From Sphingomonas sp. C3-2 (lineage in GTDB: Bacteria > Pseudomonadota > Alphaproteobacteria > Sphingomonadales > Sphingomonadaceae): DNA of 64,000 bases. The stretch covers positions 1,655,001-1,719,000 of the forward strand of contig NZ_CP130322.1 of NCBI RefSeq assembly GCF_033025475.1, in the 5' to 3' direction. Below, in pieces: positions 39,946-48,974 of this stretch. Position 1 is the first letter of the stretch. Each line of letters starts with the position of its first letter. Position numbers and translations under genes: made by a program. The notes below the pieces were generated by a model, which made no database searches, was not told where the DNA came from, and saw only the letters and a list, made by a program, of their open reading frames with translations.

Positions 39946-40970
39946 TGATCATCCCAGCTATCACCTCGCTGTCGCCGCGCAACAAGCTGGCGATCACCGC
40001 CGCCGGCGCGCTGACGCTGGTTGCCATTGGCGGCTCCGCCGCGCGCATCGACTGGCCCGTGCTGCTCGACGCGGTGAGCGACGCGCCCGCGCAGGCGTTC
40101 GTCGAGACGAGCGCCCCGCCCACGGCCGAAGAGCAGCAGGCGCTGATCGCGCTGACGCATGACGAAGGCCAGAGCGCCGTCGAAGGCGCCGACGCGTTCG
40201 CGATCAACGCGGCACTTCCCTTTTCGACCGCGCCCGTGATCGCAGCGCGCCCGTTCCACATGACGGGGGCAGCCCCCGCCGACCGCGAACGCGCGCTCCA
40301 GTGCATGACGCAGGCGGTTTATTACGAAGCGGGCTTCGAACCCGCCGAAGGCAAGCGCGCCGTGGCGCAGGTGGTGCTCAACCGGATGCGCCACCCCGCC
40401 TTTGCCAAATCGGTATGCGGCGTCGTCTATGAAGGCGCGACCCAGCCGGTGTGCCAGTTCAGCTTCACCTGCGACGGATCGCTCACCCGCGCACCCGCAC
40501 CGCGCGCCTGGGCGGAAGCGCGCAAGGTTGCCACCGCCGCGCTCAACGGCGCGGTGGAGGCGAGCGTCGGCCTCGCCACCCATTATCACGCCGATTATGT
40601 CTCCCCCTATTGGGCGCCGCGCCTGACCAAACTGGTGCAGCACGGTGCGCATATCTTCTATCGCTGGCCGGGCGGTTGGGGCACCGCTGCGGCATTCACC
40701 GGCCGCTATACCGGGGTTGAGGCGATTCCGTCGCTCTCCGCGACCGACGAACTGCTTGCCGAAACGCCGCTGGTGCCCGAGCGCGCGCCCACCGAACGCC
40801 GCGCCGACAACGACATTGGCGGGCGGCTGGACATGTCCAAGGGGTGGCAGCTCAACATTCCATCGCCCGCACAAACGCGCGGCGCGCTTGCATCGATCAC
40901 CGCCGAGCAGGGCACCGACACGCCCGCGCAAGCCGTGACCGTGGCATCCAACGATCCGATCGGGGGCTGA
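39942..40970 (+). CDS. SleB-like cell wall hydrolase
   Basis: A 342-residue protein with one N-terminal membrane segment (about 16-33) and a periplasmic Hydrolase_2/SleB-type domain (about 115-250): ALQCMTQAVYYEAGFEPAEG, AVAQVVLNRMRHPAFAKSVC, GVVYEGA...CQFSFTCDG, THYHADYVSPYW. The Glu in YYEAG is the likely catalytic acid of this lytic-transglycosylase-like family. It overlaps the exporter gene by 4 bp and is followed after 1 bp by the adaptor gene, so it is made together with the secretion apparatus. It could open peptidoglycan locally for assembly of the envelope-spanning channel; that role is inference. Confidence 0.9.
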   Translation: MMIIPAITSLSPRNKLAITAAGALTLVAIGGSAARIDWPVLLDAVSDAPAQAFVETSAPPTAEEQQALIALTHDEGQSAVEGADAFAINAALPFSTAPVIAARPFHMTGAAPADRERALQCMTQAVYYEAGFEPAEGKRAVAQVVLNRMRHPAFAKSVCGVVYEGATQPVCQFSFTCDGSLTRAPAPRAWAEARKVATAALNGAVEASVGLATHYHADYVSPYWAPRLTKLVQHGAHIFYRWPGGWGTAAAFTGRYTGVEAIPSLSATDELLAETPLVPERAPTERRADNDIGGRLDMSKGWQLNIPSPAQTRGALASITAEQGTDTPAQAVTVASNDPIGG

Positions 40971-40971
40971 T

Positions 40972-42267
40972 GTGTTCAAGCGTTTCCTGAACTGGTTTCG
41001 CGCGCTCGACGGCGCGCAGCAGATCATCGTCGCCGGTGCCGCCGGCATGGCATTGTTCGTGATCTGGGCAAGCCTTGCCCAGGTGGATGAGGTTACCCGC
41101 GGTCAGGGCAAGGTGATCCCGTCGAGCAAGGCGCAGATCGTCCAGAGCGCGGAGCCCGCGACGATCGACGCGATCCTCGTCCGGTCGGGCCAGCGCGTCC
41201 GCAAGGGCCAGTTGCTCGTGCGCCTCGACGACACCCAATCGGCCGCCGAGCTTGGCCAGATCGCGGCCGAAACCCGGTCGCTCGAAGCCCGCGCCGCGCG
41301 TTTGGGCCGCGAGGGCGGCATTGGTGGCACAGCCAGCGATTGTACGCCCGGCGCCAATGGCGCCGTGCCCGCCGAATGCGCGCAGGAAGCGGCGTTGCAG
41401 CAGGTTCGCCAGTCGGCGCTACGCAGCCGCCTGACGGGCCTGAGCGCGGCGGTCGAGCAGCGTCGCCGCGAATATGCCGAGGCGCAGGCGACGATTTCGA
41501 GCCTGCGCAGCAGCGTCCAGCTCGCGCAGAATCAGGTCGACATGCTCACCCCGCTCGCCGCCAAGTCGATCGTGCCGCAGACCGAATTGCTGTCTGCACA
41601 GCGCGAACTGGTCGATCTGCGTGGCCGCCTCGCCGCCGCGCAGCAGTCCGCATCGCGCGCACAGGCCGGCGTCAACGAGGCACAGGCGCAAGCGTCGGAA
41701 GCCAATTTCCAGTTCCGTCAGGAAGCGCTGAACGAACGCAGCCAGCTTTCCGCCAAGATCGCGATGAACACCGAGTCGCTGCGCGGCGCCGAAGGCCGCG
41801 TCCAGCGCGCCGAGATTCGCTCGCCAGCCGACGGCGTCGTCAACGATGTGCAGGTGACGACGATCGGCGGGTTCGTGAATGCGGGGCAGAAGATCATGCA
41901 GGTCGTCCCGATGGGCGAGAAGCTGCTCGTCGAGACGCGCGTGACGCCGAAGGACATCGCCTTCATCAAGGTGGGCGATCACGCCAATGTGAAGGTGACC
42001 GCCTATGATTTCTCGATCTATGGCGGGCTTTCGGGCAAGGTGGTGCAGGTTTCCGCCGACAGCATCTATGACGAGGCGGCGAAGGAAGCCTATTTCACCG
42101 TCATCATCGAAACCGACAAATCCTATCTGCTGTCGGCCGGCAAGCAATTGCCGATCACGCCGGGCATGATCTGCGATGCGGAGATCATCACCGGCCGCAA
42201 GAGCGTGCTGTCGTACCTGCTGAAACCGGTGCTGAAGGCCCGTTCGGAAGCGCTGCGCGAACGCTGA
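40972..42267 (+). CDS. HlyD-family periplasmic adaptor of the type I system
   Basis: A 431-residue membrane-fusion protein, GTG start at 40972. It has a short cytosolic N-terminus, one membrane helix (about 19-38, IIVAGAAGMALFVIWASLA), a first lipoyl half (VTRGQGKVIPSSKAQIVQS), a long coiled-coil hairpin (about 130-270) rich in Gln, Ala and Arg, a second lipoyl half (RAEIRSPADGVVNDVQV) and a beta-barrel domain with TRVTPKDIAFIKVGDHANVK. The C-terminus LKPVLKARSEALRER matches the typical end of type I adaptors. It links the ABC exporter to the TolC-like channel. It ends 3 bp from the convergent protease gene. Confidence 0.95.
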   Translation: MFKRFLNWFRALDGAQQIIVAGAAGMALFVIWASLAQVDEVTRGQGKVIPSSKAQIVQSAEPATIDAILVRSGQRVRKGQLLVRLDDTQSAAELGQIAAETRSLEARAARLGREGGIGGTASDCTPGANGAVPAECAQEAALQQVRQSALRSRLTGLSAAVEQRRREYAEAQATISSLRSSVQLAQNQVDMLTPLAAKSIVPQTELLSAQRELVDLRGRLAAAQQSASRAQAGVNEAQAQASEANFQFRQEALNERSQLSAKIAMNTESLRGAEGRVQRAEIRSPADGVVNDVQVTTIGGFVNAGQKIMQVVPMGEKLLVETRVTPKDIAFIKVGDHANVKVTAYDFSIYGGLSGKVVQVSADSIYDEAAKEAYFTVIIETDKSYLLSAGKQLPITPGMICDAEIITGRKSVLSYLLKPVLKARSEALRER

Positions 42268-42270
42268 GCG

Positions 42271-43218
42271 TCAGTCGCCGAGGGCGGCGCCCCCGGCGGC
42301 GGCAACCTGATAGCCATGGGTCCAGCTCTTGGCGCCGGCATAGCTCATGATCGGGCGGTAATCGCGAATCTCGTTCGCATCGAGAATCCGATCGGTCTGC
42401 GAATCGAGGATCATCAGCCGATTGTCGACACGCACCGCGAGCACGGCATGATCGGCCCGGCGGACAAGATCGCGCGCGATGACGAGGAACATCTCGCCTT
42501 CGGGCACGCCCAGCCGCCGCAACAGGCTGTGCTTGGCGATGGCATAATCCTCGCAGTCGCCGCGCCCGCTAGCGAGCGTTTCGGCCGCGCTCGACCAGCG
42601 ATCATTCACGCCGTGCTGGCGGATATCGTCGACATAGCTGATCCGCGCATTGACCCAGGCATTGATCGCCTGAACCTGCGCCGCGCGTCCCTGCCCCTGT
42701 GCCGAACGCACCGCCTGGCTCCACACACCGTCGCCAAGGCCAGCCGTGCTGACCCGCTGCCAGCGGGCGTCGAAGGGGGTGCGCGATACGGCGAGTGCCA
42801 CCGAACCGAACACATCGGGGCGGTCCGCGCGCTTCTGCGGCAGCGGCAAGTGGCCGACCACCGGCGCGGGGCGCACCGCCTGGGGAAGCACCGCATTGCT
42901 GCAATCGTTGACCGGGTTAACCGCGATACCGGGCTGAAAGGCCTGTGCGGCGGGCTGAACGGCGGCAACCGGCCCGCCCGCCTGTTCGGCGCGCAGCTGT
43001 GCCAGCCGGCTGACCGCACCGCCAAGGATAGCGCGGCTCTTGTCCGCGCTGCGATCGGGAATCTGGCCAGCGGCCGGGGCCGGAAGCGCGTTTACCGCGC
43101 AATTAGCGGCCGCCGCCGATGCCTGGGCAGGCGCGCATGCGATGGCCGCCGCCATGGCCGCCCCTGCCAGTGAGAGAGGAAGGCGGAGTTTCTGCGATGA
43201 GTCTGCCAGCCGTTTCAT
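42271..43218 (-). CDS. LapG-like periplasmic transglutaminase-fold cysteine protease
   Basis: A 315-residue BTLCP-family protease with signal peptide (cleavage near 35). The catalytic triad is C222 in GRGDCEDYAIAK, H257 in ADHAVLAV and D272 in MILDSQTD; D221 and E223 correspond to the calcium-binding residues of LapG. Family LapG cuts LapA-type adhesins after a di-alanine site to free them from the outer membrane, and such a site (PAAG) is present in the adhesin of this locus. A long poorly conserved insert (about 45-140) precedes the protease core. The gene is convergent with the adaptor gene and has its own promoter region. The inhibitor partner LapD is not in view. Confidence 0.92.
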   Translation of the reverse strand: MKRLADSSQKLRLPLSLAGAAMAAAIACAPAQASAAAANCAVNALPAPAAGQIPDRSADKSRAILGGAVSRLAQLRAEQAGGPVAAVQPAAQAFQPGIAVNPVNDCSNAVLPQAVRPAPVVGHLPLPQKRADRPDVFGSVALAVSRTPFDARWQRVSTAGLGDGVWSQAVRSAQGQGRAAQVQAINAWVNARISYVDDIRQHGVNDRWSSAAETLASGRGDCEDYAIAKHSLLRRLGVPEGEMFLVIARDLVRRADHAVLAVRVDNRLMILDSQTDRILDANEIRDYRPIMSYAGAKSWTHGYQVAAAGGAALGD

Positions 43219-43325
43219 GACACTGATGCTGGCGCGGAAATGCCAACATAAGATTGTCAGGGCTGGTTAAAAAAGTCCCTACAAACGCGTTCAGGCGCCC
43301 ATACCCCATGGCATGGACGCGGTGT

Positions 43326-44078
43326 TCAGCAGCTGGGAATGTCAGGCGCCCCGGTCGCCTTCTCGAATCTGGTCCCCTGCCTTTTATAGACGATTTGCGC
43401 CGAAGTGGTTCCGCCGTACGAAACTGTAAAATTCTGATCGCGCGCGCCGGGCATGATCTTGCCATCGATACTTTCGGCACCACCATCGATCACCGCGCCT
43501 TCATTGCTGAAATGCAGCTGGACATTGTCCGCGATGGTGACCGGCGCGGCGGGCGTCAGCTCAACGAGCTGCGCATTGGTGCAGCTATAGCCCTGAAAAG
43601 TGCCGCCCCCCTCGGTCTGCAGCACCGGGTTGGACGCCAGATCGGTGCGCAGCGTCCATTCGGGCGGCTGGCCATAGCTGGTCCCGCTCGCGGCCTCGGG
43701 CCATGCGCCGACCACGGCCAGGCCATTGCCGCGCGGTTCGAGATAATGCACCGCCAGCGTTCCCGCGCAGCCATGGCAATTGTCGCTCTGCCCGCCCGAA
43801 ATCAGCACCGCACGGTTGCCCACCCAGCGCACCGCCTGCGGGGTGAAGGCGTAGCGGGTATCGCCCACCGTCATGTCGGCATGGCCGGGCGTGTTGAACG
43901 CGGCCTTGAAGGCAAGGTCGATCAGCTCCTTTTCGGGCATCGATCGGTACCGGGCTGCAGGATCGGCGACCGCGGTATTTTCAAAGCCGTTTTCACGCGA
44001 TGCCGCGTCCTTGCCGTCCCCGCACGAGGCGAGCAGCGCCGTACCCAGAAATAGCGTCAGGATTTGCTTTGTGTTCAT
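43326..44078 (-). CDS. Predicted lipoprotein, function unknown
   Basis: A 250-residue protein beginning MNTKQILTLFLGTALLASCG; the lipobox LLASC puts the lipidated cysteine at residue 19. An ATG 12 bp upstream (44090) is an alternative. The mature part has a stress-protein-like beta pattern with YAFTPQAVRWVGNRAVLISG, a CHGC motif in SDNCHGCAGTLAVHYLE, and a C-terminal TSAQIVYKRQGTRFE. The CHGC pair could bind metal or form a disulfide with other cysteines. I do not recognise the family. It sits between the LapG-like gene and the penicillin-binding protein gene on the same strand, with over 100 bp on either side. Confidence 0.7.
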   Translation of the reverse strand: MNTKQILTLFLGTALLASCGDGKDAASRENGFENTAVADPAARYRSMPEKELIDLAFKAAFNTPGHADMTVGDTRYAFTPQAVRWVGNRAVLISGGQSDNCHGCAGTLAVHYLEPRGNGLAVVGAWPEAASGTSYGQPPEWTLRTDLASNPVLQTEGGGTFQGYSCTNAQLVELTPAAPVTIADNVQLHFSNEGAVIDGGAESIDGKIMPGARDQNFTVSYGGTTSAQIVYKRQGTRFEKATGAPDIPSC

Positions 44079-44240
44079 CGCGCTCGTCATTTCCGCCTTC
44101 GTCCATGCCCCGCAATTCGGGATGCCTTCAGCCAGCATAGTGGCCATTCCCCCTGTGCTGGCAAGCCTTTCCAGCCACGGGCCGCGAACGGAACGCCCCC
44201 GCGCCAGCCCGTTCACCCGGCGCGACGGGGCGCAAGAAAC

Positions 44241-46331
44241 TTACTGATTGGCCGGTGCCTGGGCATTGGCGACAGGCGCATCGGCGGGTGCGGGCGCCGA
44301 CGGCCGCTGACCGGGCAGATCGACGGGCAGCGAGATGCTGGCATTGATGCCCGGCAATGGCTGGGTGGAGATGATCACCCCGTCATTGCTCAGCTGGACA
44401 TTGAGGTCGATCCCCTCTTCGGCGGCATTGGCGGCGTCATCGATCAGATTTTCAACGGGCTCTTCCTCGATAACCGTCTTCACCGGGCGCGGCTGGTCGC
44501 GCAGCGCATCGGCCATGAAGGCGCGCCAGATCCGCGCAGGGAGGCCGCCACCACCGACCCCAGCCATCGGCTTGTTGTCGTCCCTGCCGATCCACACGCC
44601 GGTCACCAGATCGCCGGCAAAGCCGATGAAGATCGCATCGCGATTGTCCTGCGTCGTCCCCGTCTTGCCATAGGTGCGCGCGTTGAGCGCGGCCGAGCGC
44701 CCCGTACCGTCATTGGCGGCCGCAGCCAGCAGCGTCAGCATCTTTTCACGCGTGTCCGAATCGAAACTGCGCTTGCGATCCCACAGGCGGTCGAACCAGC
44801 TGCGTTCCTCTTCCGGCAGGCCATGCGCGCGCACCGGATAGCTGTTGCCGGCCACCGCCGCATAGGCCGCCGTCATTTCGAGCAGCGTGGTGCCCGAGGT
44901 ACCGAGTGCAAGGCTCGGCTGATCCCCCAGCGGCGTGGTGATCCCCAGATCGCGCGCGGCGCGCACCACCTGATCCAGTCCCACCGCCTGCGCCAGCCGC
45001 ACCGCCGCCACGTTGGACGACAAGGCAAAGGCCTGCCGCAGCGTGATCTTTCCGCGATAGCGGCCGCCACTGTTCGCGGGCGCCCAGTCGCCAACCACAA
45101 GCGGGGTATCCTCGACCACCGTGTCGGGGCTCATGCCCGCGCGCATCGCGGCCAGATAGACGAACAGCTTGAAGGTCGACCCCGGCTGACGCTTGGCCTG
45201 TGTCACGCGGTTGAACGGGCTGTCGGCATAGCTGCGCCCGCCGATCATCGCGACGACCTCGCCATCGGGGCGCATCGCGACGAGCGCGACCTGCGCACTG
45301 CCAAGCCCGGCGGTGCGCACCGCGCGTTCGGCCATGCGCTGGAGATCGCTGTCGAGCGTCGTCGTCACGCGCTGTTCCTGATAGACCGCGCCGGCCCGGT
45401 CGCGCGCCTCGGGAAGCACCCAATCGGCAAAATAGGTGCCCGTCGGCATATCGCGCAGCGGGCGGATGTTGACGCCTGCGGGCTTCAGGCCCGCCGCCGT
45501 CTTCGCATCGATGAAACCGGCATCGACCATCGCCGCCATCACCAGCTTGGACCGTTCGCGCGCGCCCTTCAGATTGACCGCGGGCGACAGGCGCGACGGC
45601 GCCTTGAGCAAGCCGGCGAGCATCGCCGCCTGCGGCACGGTGAGCTTTTCGGGCGGGCGGCTGAAATAATGGAGCGACGCGGCGCGCAGCCCATAGACAT
45701 TGTCGCCGAAATAGACGTTCGAGAGATAGCGCGAGAGGATCTCGTCCTTCGACAGCCAGGCCTCGAGCCAGAAGGCGATCAGCACTTCGCGCAGCTTGCG
45801 CGCGGCGGTACGATCGGCGCTGAGGAACGCCACCTTGGCAAGTTGCTGCGTGATCGTGCTGCCGCCCTCACGCACCCCGCCGGCAACCATGTTGCGCCAG
45901 GCGGCGCGGGCAATGCCGAGCGGGTCGATCCCCGGATGGCTGTAGAAGCGGCGATCCTCGATCGCCATGAACGCCTGTGGCACATGCTTGGGCAGCGCGG
46001 TGACGTCGACCGGCTTCTCGATGATCGCACCGCGCCGGGCGATCGGTTTTCCCTCGGCCGAAAGCAGCGTGATGCTGGGCGGGGCAATGGGCTTGAGCGA
46101 CTGGGACAGCGGCGCGGTGATCGCCAGCCAGATGACGAGCACGACAAAAAGAATGAGCGCCGCCAGCGCGCCGCGTTTCCACCAGCGCCAGCGCCTTGCA
46201 GCGGGAGACGGTTGATCGGGCAGGTGCGGGGGCAGACCGCCAAGCGACGGATCCGGTGCAGCAACCGAACCCTGAAAGCCGCCGTCCGCTGCCAATTCGG
46301 TCGTTCCCGGCGTCACGCTATCGTCGCTCAT
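44241..46331 (-). CDS. Class A penicillin-binding protein (PBP1a-like)
   Basis: A 696-residue bifunctional peptidoglycan synthase. The start at 46331 (MSDDSVTPG) has AGGAC 5-9 nt upstream; the frame itself opens at 46403. It has a cytosolic tail, one membrane helix (about 55-73), a glycosyltransferase GT51 domain with catalytic E125 (AIEDRRFYSHPGID) and GGSTITQQLAK (156-166), and a transpeptidase domain with S385-T-F-K388, SSN (438-440) and KTGT (556-559). The Pro/Ala-rich C-terminal tail is typical of alphaproteobacterial homologues. It polymerises and cross-links the cell wall at the outer face of the inner membrane. Divergent from metX. Confidence 0.95.
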   Translation of the reverse strand: MSDDSVTPGTTELAADGGFQGSVAAPDPSLGGLPPHLPDQPSPAARRWRWWKRGALAALILFVVLVIWLAITAPLSQSLKPIAPPSITLLSAEGKPIARRGAIIEKPVDVTALPKHVPQAFMAIEDRRFYSHPGIDPLGIARAAWRNMVAGGVREGGSTITQQLAKVAFLSADRTAARKLREVLIAFWLEAWLSKDEILSRYLSNVYFGDNVYGLRAASLHYFSRPPEKLTVPQAAMLAGLLKAPSRLSPAVNLKGARERSKLVMAAMVDAGFIDAKTAAGLKPAGVNIRPLRDMPTGTYFADWVLPEARDRAGAVYQEQRVTTTLDSDLQRMAERAVRTAGLGSAQVALVAMRPDGEVVAMIGGRSYADSPFNRVTQAKRQPGSTFKLFVYLAAMRAGMSPDTVVEDTPLVVGDWAPANSGGRYRGKITLRQAFALSSNVAAVRLAQAVGLDQVVRAARDLGITTPLGDQPSLALGTSGTTLLEMTAAYAAVAGNSYPVRAHGLPEEERSWFDRLWDRKRSFDSDTREKMLTLLAAAANDGTGRSAALNARTYGKTGTTQDNRDAIFIGFAGDLVTGVWIGRDDNKPMAGVGGGGLPARIWRAFMADALRDQPRPVKTVIEEEPVENLIDDAANAAEEGIDLNVQLSNDGVIISTQPLPGINASISLPVDLPGQRPSAPAPADAPVANAQAPANQ

Positions 46332-46508
46332 TCGCGTCCTGTCATCCCCATGCGGCGCGGCGCCCAGCCGCATGAACCCGCCATACAGCGAAGCCCGACG
46401 CAATGCATCACAGCCTTTACTGTGTCGTTGAAATAATACAGCTTCGCCATGCGTTCAAGCGGCGCACCGTTGACAAGGCACGGCCCGCCGCCCTAGCGCC
46501 AGAGACCC

Positions 46509-47630
46509 ATGAGTGATGATCAGCGTTTCGGCCTTCAACGGCTTGCTACCCTGCCGGGGCCGCTACAGCTCGACAGCGGGGCGCTGCTCGCACCTGTCGC
46601 AATCGGCTATGAAACCTATGGCACGCTGAATGCCGACCGATCGAACGCGATCCTGATCTGCCACGCGCTGACCGGCGACCAGCATGTCGCCTCGGAACAT
46701 CCGATCACGGGCAAACCGGGCTGGTGGACGCGGCTGGTGGGACCGGGCAAGCCGATCGATCCCGAACGCCATTTCATCATCTGTTCGAACGTGATCGGCA
46801 GCTGCATGGGATCGTCAGGCCCCTCGACGACCGATCCGGCAACCGGCCTGCCCTATGCCATGGGGTTCCCGGTCATCACGATCCGCGACATGGTACGCGC
46901 GCAGGCGATGCTGCTCGATCATCTCGGCATCGAGCGGCTATTCGCCGTGGTCGGCGGATCGATGGGCGGCATGCAGACGCTGAGCTGGCCCGCAACCTTC
47001 CCCGACCGGGTGAACGCGGTGGTGGTGATTGCCTCGACCGCGCGGCATTCGGCGCAGAACATCGCGTTTCACGAGGTTGGCCGACAGGCGATCATGGCCG
47101 ATCCCAACTGGCGCCAGGGCGATTATTATGCCGACGGCGTCGCGCCGACATCGGGCCTGGCGGTCGCGCGCATGGCCGCGCACATCACCTATCTGTCCGA
47201 AGCCGGGCTGACCGAGAAATTCGGCCGCCGCCTGCAGGAACGCAATGCCAAGAGCTTCGGCTTCGGCGCCGATTTCCAGATCGAAAGCTATCTGCGCTAT
47301 CAGGGGTTGAGCTTTACCGACCGGTTCGACGCCAATTCCTATCTCTATATCACCCGCGCGATGGATTATTTCGATCTGGCCGAGGAACATGGCGGGCTGC
47401 TCGCCAATGCGTTCCGCGCCACGCGGGCGCGCTTCTGCCTGCTCAGCTTCGACACCGACTGGCTCTATCCGACCGCCGAATCGCGTAATATCGTCCATGC
47501 GCTCAATGCCGCCGGGGCCCCGGTCAGCTTCGTCGAACTGAAGAGCCCGTTTGGCCATGACGCCTTTCTGCTCGAGGCACCCGAGATGAACCGCATCGTC
47601 GACGGTTTCCTGAAGGCGGGAGAACGCTGA
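46509..47630 (+). CDS. metX: Homoserine O-acyltransferase
   Basis: Activates homoserine for methionine synthesis. The 373-residue alpha/beta-hydrolase has the oxyanion/nucleophile motif [10 protein letters not shown] with S151, the acceptor region [10 protein letters not shown], and C-terminal catalytic Asp (FDTDWLYP) and His ([10 protein letters not shown]). MetX enzymes were long called acetyltransferases, but some use succinyl-CoA; the donor cannot be decided here. The TGA stop overlaps the metW ATG by one base, so the two proteins are co-translated. I saw no SAM riboswitch in the 177-bp divergent region shared with the penicillin-binding protein gene. Confidence 0.95.
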   Translation: MSDDQRFGLQRLATLPGPLQLDSGALLAPVAIGYETYGTLNADRSNAILICHALTGDQHVASEHPITGKPGWWTRLVGPGKPIDPERHFIICSNVIGSCMGSSGPSTTDPATGLPYAMGFPVITIRDMVRAQAMLLDHLGIERLFAVVGGSMGGMQTLSWPATFPDRVNAVVVIASTARHSAQNIAFHEVGRQAIMADPNWRQGDYYADGVAPTSGLAVARMAAHITYLSEAGLTEKFGRRLQERNAKSFGFGADFQIESYLRYQGLSFTDRFDANSYLYITRAMDYFDLAEEHGGLLANAFRATRARFCLLSFDTDWLYPTAESRNIVHALNAAGAPVSFVELKSPFGHDAFLLEAPEMNRIVDGFLKAGER

Positions 47631-48217
47631 TGGCGCTGCGCCCCGATCTGGCGATCATCGGAGCGAATGTGGCGGCCGGTGCGCGCGTGCTCGATGTCGG
47701 CTGCGGCGACGGCGAGTTGATGGCGTTCCTGCGCGATCGCCGCGGCGTGGATGCGCGCGGGCTAGAACTTGACCCCGAAGACGTATCCTCGGCGGTGGCG
47801 CGCGGCCTTTCGGTGATCCAGGGCAATGCCGATACCGATCTGGCCGATTATCCCGACCAGAGCTTTGACTATGCGATATTGAGCCAGACGCTCCAGACGA
47901 CGCAGCGGCCGGACAAGGTTCTCGACCATCTGCTCCGCATCGGTCGGCATGCCTTTGTCTCCTTCCCCAATTTTGCACATTGGCGCGTGCGCCTGTCGCT
48001 GCTGTGGGGCGGACGGATGCCGGTAACCCGGCTGCTGCCGGTGGCGTGGTATGAGACGCCCAATATCCACCATCTGACGATCGACGATTTCCGCGCCTTT
48101 GTGGACGAGCGGGGGATCGCGGTGGAAGGCGCCTGGTTCCTGAACGGCGACAAGCTGACGACCGCCGCCGCCGCCAATTTCCGCGCCGAACACGCGGTGT
48201 TCCTGCTCCGCCGCTGA
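47630..48217 (+). CDS. metW: MetW, methionine biosynthesis partner of MetX
   Basis: A 195-residue methyltransferase-fold protein: SAM-binding-like motif VLDVGCGDGELMAFL near residues 23-37, YAILSQTLQTTQRPDKVLDH, and the family-typical SFPNFAHWRVRLSLLWGGRM and TPNIHHLTIDDF. MetW is needed together with MetX for homoserine acylation in many proteobacteria, and the genes are nearly always adjacent, as here (one-base overlap). It is convergent with the TetR gene. Confidence 0.96.
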   Translation: MALRPDLAIIGANVAAGARVLDVGCGDGELMAFLRDRRGVDARGLELDPEDVSSAVARGLSVIQGNADTDLADYPDQSFDYAILSQTLQTTQRPDKVLDHLLRIGRHAFVSFPNFAHWRVRLSLLWGGRMPVTRLLPVAWYETPNIHHLTIDDFRAFVDERGIAVEGAWFLNGDKLTTAAAANFRAEHAVFLLRR

Positions 48218-48233
48218 GCGGCAGGCACGCCCC

Positions 48234-48863
48234 TCAATCCGGCGCAAGCCCCCGGCGCAGCATTTCGTTCGCGACCGTGGCGACATCGCCCGGCGCCGCG
48301 CCATCGTCCCAGACGCCGTAGCGAAGCCCCAAAAAGACGTTCATGCCCATGATCGCCCAGGCATGGACCTCGCCGATATCGGCGCGGATCTCTCCGCGCG
48401 CAGCGCTCGCCACCAGCCTTTGCCGGATACGCTCGACCGAGCTTTCATAATGCTGGCGATAGCCCTGCTGGTCGACGAATTCGGATTCGTCGATGATCCG
48501 GTAGATCTCCTTGTGATCGCGCACGAATTCCAGAAAACTCTCAAGCCCCGCCTTTTCTGCGGCGATGCCGTCGGGCGCCGCCTGCACGCGCGGGGTGACA
48601 TGATCGCGGACCTGCGCCGACATGTCGCGCACCAGCGCCCGGAACACTTCCTCCTTCGAATCGAAATAGGTGTAGAAGCTGCCGAGCGCGACACCCGCGC
48701 GCTGGGTGATGTGGCTGATCGACGCGTCATGATAGCCGCGTTCCCCGAATTCAGCCGCCGCCGCATCGAGAATCGCCCGCAAGGTCTTGCGGCCCCGCGC
48801 CGTGCGCGGGGTTTTCGCCTCGCTCGTCAACGGTGTGGCATCGGTGTCACGGTCTTCAGTCAT
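48234..48863 (-). CDS. TetR-family transcriptional regulator
   Basis: A 209-residue repressor. The N-terminal HTH lies at about 25-70 (RAILDAAAAEFGERGYHDAS, then AGVALGSFYTYFDSKEEVF, the signature of the TetR DNA-binding domain). The C-terminal ligand-binding domain is variable; its inducer is unknown. It is divergent from the TonB receptor gene, and a perfect inverted repeat in the shared promoter region is a likely operator, so it probably controls the receptor/transporter unit and itself. Confidence 0.93.
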   Translation of the reverse strand: MTEDRDTDATPLTSEAKTPRTARGRKTLRAILDAAAAEFGERGYHDASISHITQRAGVALGSFYTYFDSKEEVFRALVRDMSAQVRDHVTPRVQAAPDGIAAEKAGLESFLEFVRDHKEIYRIIDESEFVDQQGYRQHYESSVERIRQRLVASAARGEIRADIGEVHAWAIMGMNVFLGLRYGVWDDGAAPGDVATVANEMLRRGLAPD

Positions 48864-48886
48864 TCACCCTCTCCAAGCGACCGAAG

Positions 48887-48915
48887 TTGAAACCCGGTTC
48901 AGGTTTCATTATAGA
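48887..48915 (+). promoter_or_regulatory. Sigma-70 promoter of the TonB receptor gene with embedded operator
   Basis: -35 TTGAAA (48887-48892), 17-bp spacer, -10 TATAGA (48910-48915). The 21-bp inverted repeat TGAAACC-N7-GGTTTCA (48888-48908) covers the -35 and the whole spacer, the classic place for a TetR repressor. A half-site (GAAACCGG) follows near 48922. The TetR gene starts 25 bp to the left. Confidence 0.7.
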
Positions 48916-48974
48916 AAATGCAGAAACCGGCACAACCCGTCAGAGGTGGCCAAATTTAGGGGAGGAATGTCCAC

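Noticed and set aside
42897-43325. A CtrA box before the LapG-like protease gene
   Set aside because: Only a single TTAA half-site (near 43266) is present; no partner at 7-bp spacing.
44064-46436. 790-codon plus-strand frame opposite the penicillin-binding protein gene
   Set aside because: Antisense shadow in GC-rich DNA; His/Arg-rich with no recognisable domain, while the minus strand carries all PBP motifs.
46332-46508. SAM-sensing riboswitch before metX
   Set aside because: No block resembling the SAM-II or SAM-V consensus was found in the divergent gap.
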